Assembly (NCBI GenBank): GCA_013399895.1
Contig: VXBA01001836.1
Location: 1 to 64,000, forward strand
From: Serilophus lunatus
Lineage: Eukaryota; Chordata; Aves; Passeriformes; Eurylaimidae
Direction of reading: 5' to 3'
Length of the DNA stretch: 64,000 nt
Of the stretch, positions 37,361 through 49,400 are shown piece after piece. Every line of letters begins with the position of its first letter. Position 1 is the stretch's first letter. The position numbers and the translations under genes were made by a program. The notes below the pieces were generated by a model that made no database searches, was not told the DNA's origin, and saw only the letters and a program-made list of their open reading frames with translations.

Positions 37361-39425
37361 CGGTATGAGGGTGTAAACACAATCAAAGCAAGTTTCTTAG
37401 CTTAGATAGGTAAAGTCAGAACGCCATAAAGGCACAGATTTCAGAACTTGGGCTTTATACTATTTGCTCTAAAGTTTTGCTGCTTATTTTATCAGAAATA
37501 TTATCACATTTTGACCTTAGCCCTGCCTTTTTGATACTGTAGAGTGTTGACTGATTTATTCTGCAGTAAGCATTCACGACTTATCACAGAGAACTGTTCA
37601 GTGTTTTAGATTCACATTTACAAATGCACATTATAACTTCATAAAACTGATTCACAGCTAAGTGATTCTTAAAGTCTTGTCTATGAAGTCCTACAAAAAT
37701 GCATTTATGATGGCTATCACTATCAGAAATTCCTAAAGAGTGACAGAATGTTGTCCAGCTACTGCAGTTATGGAGTTTACTGCCAAAGTTTTCAGGATTT
37801 CTATCAGTACACAAATGTATATGCAGAAATAAAGATACTCATAATGAATATACAGGCCTGACTAGCTAGGAATGTGCAGTAGGTGACAAACTTGGAGACG
37901 TGGCTGGTCCGAACTGTCTCTTCTAGCTCTACTTGCTGCTGTAAATCACAGGACAGAAGTGGATTTATTACTAACTCATATACACAGTGCAGGAGGACAC
38001 AGCAGAGAAAGTTGACTTTATACTTACACAGCATCTTTCTTTCTAAAGCAGATTCCTTAGTCTTGATAAATTTTCCCCACACCCAGAAGGCTATTCAAGC
38101 CAAAAGATGCAGGAGCTGTTTGTTGTAAGGTTTCTCCTCAAAGAGTCCCCGGGAGGATGCAGTAGAAGACAGTCCTAACTTTTGCTTCCTTCCACCACCT
38201 TTCTCACTTTTCCCAACCCTGTGATGTCTCGGGGGTGACCAGTGCTGCTCTCCCACCACAGCCACTGCTGGAGCACCCTGGGCACAGAGCACTCACGTGA
38301 GTGCCCTTCCTGCTCGTTCCAGCTGCCTTCATGCAGGAACCCGGTTACAGGAGGGGAGATATTACCCTGGACTCTTCCGCAGGGAGTCACTCTGTATTTC
38401 TGGTCAGTTTCCCAAGCAGAGGAGTTTGCTGCCTTATCCTCGGATAAAAGTTCAGCAAAGCAACAAGTGGCTCAAACAGTTATTTTAAACATGAACAAGA
38501 GCCTGGTCTCTGGTCTCTTCAACCTTCCCACAGACTGGGCCAAACTATCCTTCTTTCTTTAATGACATAATTCCCAAGGTGAAATTTGGAGCCCCTCCAC
38601 TCCATCAATACCTTGGACACACTAGTGCGAGGAGGAGTAGCACATGCAGCTCTCCTGCTTCCCTCCACCCAGACCCACCCTTTATTTGAAGTGGAAAACT
38701 AAATTTTCATTCAAATCTTCATCTACATGTTGCTATTGACTCAGGAGTTGAGAGTAAACTGTCTGGTCTTCCAAGCAGCTGTAAGCCTTAATTGGGGTCA
38801 GCACATAATAATTTACACGGTTTGCTTGTTTAAATAGCAAAAAAGAAATTCAGTCACTCTGTCCAATAGCAAGGGGGGTAAGGGAGAAGGAATGTCTACT
38901 AAACAAGTCACAATGTAGTGCTTTTTTTTAAAAAAAAAAACCTGTTTGGAAAGAGTGCTAATAGCCACACATTCAAAAATGTGTTGACATCACTCACAGC
39001 GATGGGCAGTGGCCCAAGGATTACCCCAGGGACAGCAGCTTGTTCCAATCAAGAGCAGAAGAGCAGTGCAGAAAACAATGAAAAACATTCCCTCCTGTGG
39101 GATACAGATCCAAGCTGGCTTATGAGCCGTAACCACTGTGCAGGAATATTCACTGTGAGATGAACTGTCATGCAGTCACCTGCAGGGAAGGTGTTTTCTG
39201 CAGGGAAAAAAACAGAACAAAATGCCACAGTGAATAGTTCTAACAGGCTTTATCTTGCTCGCAGCCCTGTTTTGCAGGCAGACTTACTTCAGACCTGCTG
39301 TAAATGCTGTATAAGTAGCCTGCAAAATATTTTTTGCACAGGGATGTTGTTTTTTTCCCCTGTATATCACAATGCTGTGATGGAGACCTAAGGATTTGAA
39401 GACATCACCATGTAAAATGAGTCCC
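37361..39425. other. Unique DNA, partly GC-richer; no firm gene
   Basis: 38140-38460 is GC-richer and has about seven CpGs, unlike its surroundings, and carries overlapping frames on both strands. On the minus strand, 38089-38027 is bounded by an acceptor-like TAG and a GTAAGT donor. A second acceptor-like TTTACAG lies 89 bases further on. However, the frame is open straight through, so a splice is not required. Confidence 0.45.
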
Positions 39426-39492
39426 GGAAGGGAGGAAGGGAGAGAGGCAGGAAAGAAGGCAGGAATGAAGGCAGGAAGGCAGGAAGGAAGGT
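39426..39492. repeat. GGAA/GGCA-rich simple repeat
   Basis: Imperfect tetranucleotide repeats of ggaa with gcag variants. The minus-strand Pro/Ala/Phe-rich frame at 39284-39718 is its translation. Confidence 0.92.
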
Positions 39493-42400
39493 AAAGAAAC
39501 AGGAAAACAAATTGCAATAGGCTCTGGTGTTTTATCTGTGTACCCTGCTTTTCTTCCTTGATTCTTTGTGTTGTCCATGGACTTTTTTTGTCCACTGAAG
39601 ATGGTAGACTAACACAGACCAACTGTAAATATTTACCAATACCTGTGTTGTCATCTCTGCCACTTACAGAAGACATTATTTGGAACAATTCTGTAGTTAC
39701 TTGGACTTCTTCATGCAACTGAAATATGCCCTTACCATGAGACTTGTCCTCACCCCTTGACTATTCGGGGACATGATCTTGAGTTTATCAAAGATATTTC
39801 TATGGAAACAGTTAAAGTGGAACCCCTCCACAGTGGCAGGAGCATAAGCCAAAATCGACAGGGTGGACAGGTGCAAAGACGGGGTGAATCCTCACTAATA
39901 TCCCATTAAGTAGCCAAGGGCTTGGCGAGGGAGCATATCCTTAGGAAGCAACCAGTCCGGGGCTTGTAAGACGCAGGAATGATCTCCGGATTGGAAAATC
40001 CAGAGGCACAAATGTTTCAGAGGTGATAGATGACTAGGCACAGGTGTAATAATTAATTTCCCTGCTTTTTGTTACCCTTTTGTTGCCATAAAAACAGCAT
40101 GTGTTTTCTGGCTTTCTGATTAAACCAAAGGGGTGGACTACCGTGCCTGATAGAAGAAAAAAAGAAAAGCACTACAGAACAAACAAAACCCAAAGTCTTT
40201 CCTCACTTCATCAGAGAGGAGCAAATACATCCCTGACTGAGTGCCAGGGTCTGAATGCAACAGCATAGCCCTGTATGTCAGCACGGCTGTGAGTCCTGCA
40301 GCACCAGGAAAGCAGCCAGTGTCATAGGCAGGGATTTTCCACAGGGAATGGAAACATTCAGCCCCACCTGCACTGGCAAGAAGCCTGGGCAGAGCAAAGG
40401 GGTCCAGGTCAGGGCTGCAGCAGCACTGCACGAAAGAAAAAGGAAAGCCAGTGGAGAGGAACTTCATCTGGTTTCTCAAGCTGAATAGTGTAAACAACAG
40501 TATTGTGGTCCAACTGGTAAATGTGCTAGTGATGCTGGGTGTGGACCAACACCAATGTTTTACTTAGCTTGAAAGGGATTTCCCTGACTTCTAGAAATAG
40601 CCATGGCCCTTTATTGCAAAACAATAAAACACAGCTCAGCGTGTGCTGAGAACACAGGTTGAGTCAGTCAGATGCCAGTGAGGAAACTCATCATGAAATG
40701 AAATGAAATGAAATGCTTCTCACAACAGCATCACTGAGGGCCTGAACTGTTTTCAAACTAGACCAAAAGCTTTGAGATGAATCAGAAAGAAAAAAAGGAA
40801 AAGTAAAAACATCTAATATTTCCCAGAGAAGGCACTGAAAATCAGCTATTTCCAAAAGAAGGCAAGCATTTAATTAAAAATTTTTTTAAAAAGTAAAAAG
40901 ATAAAATAATTATGATCTTTAGAAATGTTGATTTGGAACAGAATATCTTATTTGCCAGTATTGAGTGAAAATATTTAGTTTCTTGGATTAACATAATGAA
41001 GAAGGAAAAGGCCCTAAAAACTTTTAAATTAGCATTTCTTCTACAGGTAAAAATGGTATACTTTTGTTAGCATAATTTTGCCAAAAATATAGGCTAAGTC
41101 AATAAAGAGTCTTCTGGAAAAGGTTCCAGTACAAGTTTGGGAAAGTCTGAAGCTGTTTGCTGCAGTGATCATACTACTTTACCTAGCTTTCACCAAAAAA
41201 TGTCCCTAGTTGTCTTCAATGTCTTCAATGTTCAGTTGTCTTCAGCTCATTTCTTAAATTAAAGGCTTTGATATGCTGGGCTTCTGAAAGTCTTGATTTG
41301 GATGTGTCAGTAGGCATACAACTACTTGATTTCATAAATTAAATTAAGGCAAAGCCATCTAATTTGGAGACATCACGATGAAATATGACTATATTTCTCC
41401 ACTGAGCTACAAAATAAAAACTCCTTGCTGCCATTCTGACAACAACTGGTCTCCTCTCTCTTTCAGAGCTATGAGGTAAGAAAGGCACAAGACAATTCTT
41501 CATACTATGCCAATTTTTTTTTTAACTAGTTTTGTCTTTGCTAAAGTAAAGGTAAAAATATTCCCTTCATTTCCAAGAGTATTATGGGATCTTTTTATTA
41601 CAGGCAGTGGAAGTCTCAAGCACTGTAGCTGCAAGAACGTGTACCTATATCACTACACATTAATCTGACAGTTATTTGTTGCTAGCATGTATTTCTTATG
41701 CAGGTATATAGGGAGTAATAAATATTTTATTTAGAACAGTTCCTGACCACCTGTCTAGCGTCCTAGCAAACTTAAACTGCAATTTACTTGTCCAGTGTGT
41801 TAGGAATTTAACATACCAGATCTTATGCTTCCTATGTCCATTTCTTCTAACTGTTTCACTGTAGTATGTGCAACAATATAAAGAAAAATGAGCTGAATAG
41901 AGCTTAACAAAACAGGTGACTGTGAAGTTAAACCAGGACTTACTAAGTTAAGTAGAACTCTGCTGTCTTGGTTTTCCATAACAGTGCTTTGCAAGAAACA
42001 GTATTACCTGTACACATGACCTTTCAGGGCTTATTATATGAAGATACTTACTTGAATTAGCTGAGCTTTGGATGTGTGAGAGAGAAATAGGGGAGTTGTG
42101 GTTTTTTTGGTATAAGGTGTTTTGTACTTTTCTGGGATTATTGGATAGCTGGTGATCAAATTTAATGATAGTTTAAAAAAACGACTGTGTAGCACCTTAC
42201 TAAATTAGCACAACATATGTTTTCACTGAGCATGGCAGAGTTTATTAATTGGCTTTTGTGTAGACTTTGCTGAGCTATAGGATGAAGAGCAAAATAAAGA
42301 GGGAAAAGAGAAAACTTTCATTAAGCCTAGAACTTCAGGAAAGCACAAGAGCCAAGAAAGACACGTTGACCATTGTCTGAATTATTCCTTCTCGAAGAAT

Positions 42401-44772
42401 GAGTCTGCTGGAAGCAATATATACTTGCTGAGGATTTTACATTTAAACTTCATTCATCAGAATATCAAATTACCTGCAGTAAGTGTGGAGACCTGGATGA
42501 GAAGAGTGTGATCAGATCTCAATTCATCCAATTGTCCTTGCATTAGTGTCCTGCAGAATGATTTTGTGGAAGCCTGTCTTTATACTGCGATAAACAGTAT
42601 CCTCATCCTGCACAAAATGTATCACGCTTGACATGGCAATGCAGGAGCTCAGGGCAGCTGCTATCAGTGGAACTAGACAGTGCATGGGTATTGCTAGAAA
42701 TTAGCATTACTCTGAAACTAGAGGAGCTGAATTAACCCCAGATCAGGGCAAATACTGCAAAAGCATTTGCATGATTTGTGCTGATTAAATCTGACAAGCC
42801 TATCTGCATTACTGCAGTTTAATCTCTGATAGTGTTTGCATTTCAAAGAGAAAGAAGAAGAAGGAAGGAACTGATTCAGCACAGCGCTCAGGCAGCTGCA
42901 ATTACACTGATCACAAACATTGGGTTAAGCTTGCACTAAGTATTTTGCTGATGGGGGTAGAAGACTCACAAATACCCTTTTATTGTAAAGAGAGGTTTCC
43001 ACTTGCATCTCCTGGATCAGATGACTAAGGGAAATTGTGTGCTGATGTAGTCTCATATGCTGAAGCACAGATCTTCAGCTGGCATAAGTTGTCATATGGC
43101 AGTTATACCAATGAAGAGCAGTCTATAACCACTGAAAATCTACCCATAAGCACAAGAAAATAGTTTTCAAACAAAATTTCTATGCAAAGAAACATAAAAA
43201 AAATCATTATGTGGTCTACTCTGCAAAAAAAGGTGAAACCTGAGAGGCAGAAAAATATCCAAACAGTTGATATCTGTATGGCAAAGAGGCAAAACCCTAT
43301 GCTTTCAGCTGCATGAAACTACTAGCAATGTGTGAAAAGATTTCTGCTTTGTAGACATTGCAGTAAAAAGTGAGGCACAAAAGCCAGTAATTTTGGTACA
43401 CGGTAAGGTACTGAATTTGAGAACTGCTCCTAAAAGACAGATCTTAGCAAGATACCTGGCTCTTTGTAGCTCTATGAGCTTGACTTCCATTCGCTGTTTA
43501 TGCACTTACAATGGGAAGTACCTTCCTTCCATTCCTCACATGGAATTCTTGACAAAGTTTTCTCCTATGACACGCAGTGTCCTGAATTGGTGGAAATAAA
43601 TAAAACCTCAGCTTATGATCACTAATATCCTCGGGGTCATTTTCTGTCCTTAATAGTTTAATGATTGCTTTTAGCTTGTAAGGCTTTTAGCATGACACCC
43701 TGAGAAACTGGAGGAACCCTCCTGAACTTCCATTTCATGAATTAACAATCATTGTAATTATCATTAAATTCCTTAATACTCGACTACCTGTGGATAAGGC
43801 CCAATAACTATACCTCTGCCAGCTTCCTTGCAGGCTGTGGTGCCAAGTAAGTAGAGAAGGCAGAGGCAAAACTACAAAGGAGTCACAAAACAACCCTCAT
43901 TATAGAATTTTAATAATTATGACTGAGTTTTGTGTCTGATCTCAGTGAGGTCAGTGGGAGATTTCTGCACTGACTTCCATCTTTTCAAGAAAAACCTAAG
44001 CTTACATGTAAATGTGGAGGGGGTATAGCCACTTTCATTTCAGTGAAGTAGAGCTAAAGTGGAGTTGGAACCACTATTAAAGGAATTGATTGAGAAATTT
44101 AAACAGAAGCATGAAATATCTAATCATGGTTTTTATTTATAGATAAATAATTGAGGATTTAAAAATGGATCATTGAATTGAAACATTAGAAAAACAAATA
44201 AAAGAGTTGGGTTTTTTGAAACAAAAAAAATTTGTAAGACCAAGGTCTCACAATCAGGTGGACAACCCTCTGGATTTAGTTATACTGAAGACCCACACAT
44301 CAGAGCTTCTCCTCTGGTGGTGCTTGCAGAAGTTAATGGCTTTCCACAAATCTGTACCTTGAAACAGTAATATATCTGTGGCCAAAATCAATGTGGTCCA
44401 TTAATGGCTTGAGTCATAATTAGTTCAAAGGGACAAGAGAAATCCTCAGAATGCCTAAGAGTGTGTGTACTTTTGTCACCTTCAGTTCTGCAACCCCTTC
44501 AATATCTTTAACAGTACTGAGAATCCACAGTTGACCTCCTTATCCTGGTTTTATGAAAGCTGGATCAAGAACACAGAGATGTGACTATTGAAACAGCTTA
44601 ATTATACTCATAATAAATGGAGCCTCTCTAGCTAGGTACAGAAAAAATTAGTCCCTGAACTCATTTGAGAGAATTCAACATTTCATATTTGGTACATCTG
44701 ACCCCAAAAGTCACATCTCCATTAACAATAAAAACCTGACAGACTTTGGTCTGTTGACAAAACCTATCACAT

Positions 44773-44773
<1 letters not shown>
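39493..44773. other. Unique DNA; CpG-richer patch at 39720-40140
   Basis: The patch at 39720-40140 has about eight CpGs in about 400 bp, far above its neighbours, plus an A-rich TATA-like 'cataaaaac' near 40089 and an ATTAAA near 40120. That arrangement would fit a young LTR, but I do not recognise the family and could not fix its ends. The frame at 40138-40497 has no support. The rest, to 44773, shows no gene; (AAATG)4 lies at 40694-40715. Confidence 0.45.
40694..40715. repeat. (AAATG)4 microsatellite
   Basis: Four-plus perfect units of a pentanucleotide. Confidence 0.93.

Positions 44774-44815
<42 letters not shown>
44774..44815. repeat. (CA)21 microsatellite followed by (GA)
   Basis: Twenty-one uninterrupted CA units, followed directly by a short GA run. 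This is the longest dinucleotide repeat in the window and probably variable. The Val/Cys repeat in the minus frame 44711-44992 is its translation. Confidence 0.97.
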
Positions 44816-44818
<3 letters not shown>

Positions 44819-46288
44819 AGAGCCGTACATATGTGTTTGACCAAAGATTGCAGCCTGTTTATCTGATTTATACAGATTGAGAATTAGGGACCAATAAGTT
44901 AGTTGTCTTAATCTGTAAGGAATCAAAACATTTCCAGTCTTCTGGCCAACTGGGAAATGCCAACCTACTAGAGTGGCAACTGGAATTTGCATTCTGGCAC
45001 CCAGGCATCACCAAGCCTTTCCTTATGCCAGGACATGTATTCACAGCCATTTGAAGCCAGTGGTCCCCTACCTCCAAGACATCCCTGTGGAGTTCATCAC
45101 CTCAGTTTCACAGACACAAAAGGTGTTTATCCATTTCCATGCTGATTTCCCTTTGTGCAGCAACTAGCACTCCGCTGTGCAACAACTTGCCTCCAGCTGG
45201 CATTGCAGAGCAGGAACAGGAATGCGCACGTGCATCAGTTCCCTGCTAAACAGGGCTTGAGCCAGGAGCAAATTCTCATACACGGGAATGCTTCTATCCA
45301 GTTCCTCTTGCCAGCACCAAGACAGTCCTGCTTCAATTTGTTACAATACTTTTGGCTGCTGTCACTCCCCTGGTGCCTCTAGTAGCAACAGAAATAGGAA
45401 ATAAATTATTAGAAAGCACCATGGAGAAGCGCCCTTCTTTACTCCAGGATACAATGATCTACAGGATCATTGCTTTTGCTAGAGAGGTTCAGGGAGTTTA
45501 ATTTGTCTCACATTCCTCTAGTAGCTGTCATTCCCTCTATAGTGACTACTGACATGAAACAATGGGTTGCATTGCCATCAGTGTTGTAACATTACTTACA
45601 TGGAAAGAAAAGTTCCAAGCTACGGGAAGAAAGAGGCCAGGAAACAACATCTGCTGAAAGAAAAAAGGATAACATTTTAGTGGAGGTGCTATACTATAAT
45701 TGCACTGCAAACTACCGTAGATGGACTGTAAACCTTGTCCTGATGTCCTGAACAGTGTTTCTTGTCTCAGCGTAAAATTTGGTGTCTATAGGCCAAGTTG
45801 AAAAGCAAAATGTGACTTTCATACTGCATAGCCCTTTGCAATGATATAACACAGAGTTGTTGTGCTCAGGTGGTTGTCCCACTGACCTCCAAATTCTGGC
45901 CTGATGGACTCACTTGTTGGCATTACAGCAAGATGGCATCACCTGCCTATGAGGACAGCAAATAGCACAGTGGTGATCCAGTCCAACAGAGGTATCATCA
46001 CTTGGTCCTGAGGACTCTCACACCAGCTGATACACTGAACAGAAGTATATCCATGTGTCTCTAAGGTAAAGGACCAAAGTAAAGTGAGTTCAAAGCAGTC
46101 AAGAAAAAAACTAAGCAGGCCACATATTTCTGTTTCCCACATGTTCAACTCAACAGTGATGTTATACAGAAAGAGAAGGCAAAAAAGTTTCCATCTTTAC
46201 CCTGGTAAGACTGATGAGGTACAGTCTGAGATATTCACCCAAAGCATGTATTAACTTTTAGAAAATACTGGACATGAAGGTTTAAAGA
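44816..46288. other. Unique DNA, no gene seen
   Basis: Short overlapping frames at 44973-45382 have no splice support. A TTTTAG acceptor-like site ends at 46261, just before the candidate first coding exon, and could open a 5' UTR exon; an ATG-AAG-GTT-TAA mini-frame would then precede the main ATG. Confidence 0.5.
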
Positions 46289-46424
46289 ATGAAATGCACA
46301 TGTTATGGACCTGTAGTCACTTTGAGCACTGACAAAGTTCTTCAGCCCTATGTCTGTACCACTGACATCTCTCTGAGAGAAAGTTCAAGCTGTTTTGGAT
46401 TCTCCATTAAAAAATCATTTCCAG
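46289..46424 (+). CDS. Candidate first coding exon of an unrecognised gene
   Basis: The ATG at 46289 has A at -3. A TAA lies in frame just upstream (46283-46285), so coding must begin here if the exon is real. Forty-five codons follow, and the exon ends at a near-consensus donor, CCAG|GTGAGG (cut after 46424), leaving one base over (phase 1). That phase fits the exon at 53749, where the joined codon is G|AA (Glu). The translation is rich in Cys, Ser and Thr (it starts MKCTCYGPVV) and shows no signal peptide or known domain. The next proposed exon is about 7.3 kb away, so a further phase 1/1 exon could lie between. This is the weakest of the three exons. Confidence 0.33.
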
Positions 46425-49400
46425 GTGAGGAAACCAAGAGCCTGTTACCTTGTTTGACATTGTTATGCAATTAACTGTGTTAAACCATCAGGGCTTGAAA
46501 AACTTCCTTTTAGAAACTCTATTTTCCTCACAAATACATTAATCTCCATTTATTTATTTATTTGTCCCAGATGTTTCTTTTGGGAAGCTTTCCTGCTTTT
46601 GTGTTTTGTTGTTCTCCAGGAAAACCTGAATCTGAGAGCCCCTACCAGCCAAGGGAGCCAAGCAGATGGAAGTCATACAGTCACAGCCAGGCACAGCAGA
46701 AAAAGATCTTTTTTGCTTCACAAGACCTCCACAGGCTCCCTCTCCATCCTTGCAGAGCTGGACCATAAGGTCACCTTATGCAGCCATCGCTGCTGCCCTT
46801 TCTCTACCTCTCCCCATCTGGCCCCTCAGCCCCTAGCTCGGGCAGCCAGTATCCAGTACCTGAGTTTCAGTCCTGTCTCTCCAGTTCTTTGGTAACCTTT
46901 TTCTCTTGAGCTGGAGGAAACCGCTTTGTGAAATCACTGGGAAATATTTGGCACTCACTGAATCCCTTGAACTCACTGGTTTTTCCTTTCTAAAGGCGCT
47001 TGTGACACTTCTATAACTTTTTGCAAACTGAAAACAAACACTTATCACTACTCCCATTAAAAAAAAAAAAAAAAAAACNTGAGCAGCTCCCAGAAGTCTA
47101 AAGGAATAAGTATCCAGAAAGCACAAGTGAGTAACACTGATCCAAAGATGGAAAGAACATCCCAAGGTGTCCCAGGGCTCACGTCATACTCTGTGGGAGT
47201 CTCTGTGTAGCAGGTGGATGCAAGCAGTAACTGCTTGTTTATTTCAGTATTTTTCGGAAGTATTTGTATACATAACCTCCTCCTCCTCAGATCCCTTCTT
47301 CGGATGGGAAGGAACTAGTCTTGTTTACCTCTGCCATCTCAAAGGACTCAGTCTTATGTATCCTGCCTGTCCCAACCTTCTTTTCACAGATGGCATTCAC
47401 CAGGCCAGGTCTTCCCTAACATTCATTTCACTCCTAAAAGGTAGTTTCACTAATAAAATTACAATATTTTTTTATATGTCTTATTATAGGAAAATGGTCC
47501 TGAAAGCACCTGAAGGCCCCTTTCAGCATAAAATAGCTGCTAGGGAAGTGAAAAAGGCTGCTACATGAAGCTATTTCCCAAGGAGAACAGTAAGCAGGAA
47601 TAGAAAGCTCTGTACCTTCATTGTGATGAGCATAATTTTTTCTCAGAGGAAAAATCTTTTCCACTATTCATGTATTTTGGTTGGGTTTTGGGTTTTGATT
47701 TTTTTTTCCATTTGTTTGTTTGACGTTTTTAACTCCAGGACTAACTCTTTATTTTACTGTGATTTACTGACAGTATAATATGCCCTACATCACTGCACCT
47801 GCCCACTGTTGTGAAACCAAAACCGTGCAAGTGTTGTGTGATGGCAGTAACTGGAACAGCATTGGCCCTTGAGGCAGTTTCAAAGCAGAAACTCGTTGCA
47901 GCAAATGTAGGAACATGCAAAATTACTGCCTGTTTTTATTCCTTTGTTTGTTGCTTTTTGAAATCTATTCTCCTAGGACAAAGCTGACGTGTTGAACATG
48001 GGCCACCAACGGTGTGAGAGGCTTCACAACCCAACAGTCTGATTCAAGATTAGCTAAGGTCCCCCTGTGATACAGGGAGATGTAGTGTTGGGTCTGTAAT
48101 GTACAATACTGCATTTATTTCTGAATTTAACAAAAACGCTTTGCCAGAGGTGGAAAATTCACATCTCCCAGACAGTTGGGGAAGGATTTGCAGAGGCTAA
48201 AACTTGAGGCTAGTGCATGGAAAACTTGATAACTTGCTGTTTATTACTTCTGGTCAGCATTCAAAGAGAAGATAACAATAAATTGTTTCATAACAAAACA
48301 GTACATACTTATAAAAATATAAATATTATAAACACAGTAAATAAATATTTAAAATACTGCAAACAAGCAATTCCAGGACAAAAAGAACTGGTAAAGCACT
48401 GGGTTTGCTGAAGTCCCTCGTGTAACTCCTCCAATCAGTGTGTGAGCTCAGATAAGCCTGATAAGAATCATCTTCATAGGCTGCCAGATGCGAACAAACG
48501 GTCCTATCATTTCTAGTCAGTGCCCATAACGCTAAGTCTCATCACTCTAAGTTCTTTTCTTTCTCCACACCTTTTTTTTTTTTTTTAAAAAAAAAAAGGG
48601 GAGTGATGGAAAGGAGAGTCATTTGCAAGAGAAACTTGATATTCTGCTGTACCTCTATGCCCTCTGCCCCAGCTCAGAAGGATGAAACTTGGCAGATTAC
48701 CTGCCTTTGATAATACTGCCATGTTCCATCTGTCAGGGGCCACTTCTCCAGATGTAACACTTGCTCCCTTCCCAGAGGTCCTTAGGAATGGCAAGATTTA
48801 GCCTGTTCTGATCCCTCCTCTACGTAAACCATTGCAGATCCCTTTCACAGTCCTTTTCTAAAGCATGGTGCCCACAGCCATTTGCACATATTCCTGGAAG
48901 GATAAACACATAGAAACCAAAGTTGGTCACGAAGCTCATGAGCTGCTAGTAGGCAGTGGATGGTGGGAATTCAGGGTATTACCATATATATCCTTCTGTG
49001 TGCACCCATTGTTGGCCACTGTTAGATGAAAAATACCAGCTGGAAAGGTCTTTTTTCAATTCCAGTTCAATCAACCTACGTAATACTGACTGAGGAAGTG
49101 AGTCCATCTTCAACCTCAGAGACCATCTCCAACTCCTCCCACTTGGTTCTTCTGCTGTCTCAGCTGTTTGCAGGGAAACAGGAGTACATTTTTTTGTAAC
49201 TGTCTTCACATATGCATTCTTTTCACATCCCGGAGCATCTGAGAATCTCCAGATCCCATTGCTGGGTTTTTCCTGACTACTTTCTAGTGATGTTGCTCCA
49301 TTCTCTCCACAAAATTAAAAAACATTCCCTAGTATGCTGCTCTTGTTTGTGTCATCTAGAGTCTGCAGATGATAGTTGCTGGACAAAGAGCAGAAGGGAC

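Noticed and set aside
39284..39718. 144-codon minus-strand frame rich in Pro, Ala and Phe
   Set aside because: It is the translation of the GGAA-type simple repeat.
44711..44992. Minus-strand frame with a Val-Cys repeat
   Set aside because: It is the translation of the (CA)21 microsatellite.
49005..49065. Short stretch recalling an old CR1 tail ('ttggccactgttagatg')
   Set aside because: Only a few dozen bases agree and the flanks do not continue the match.
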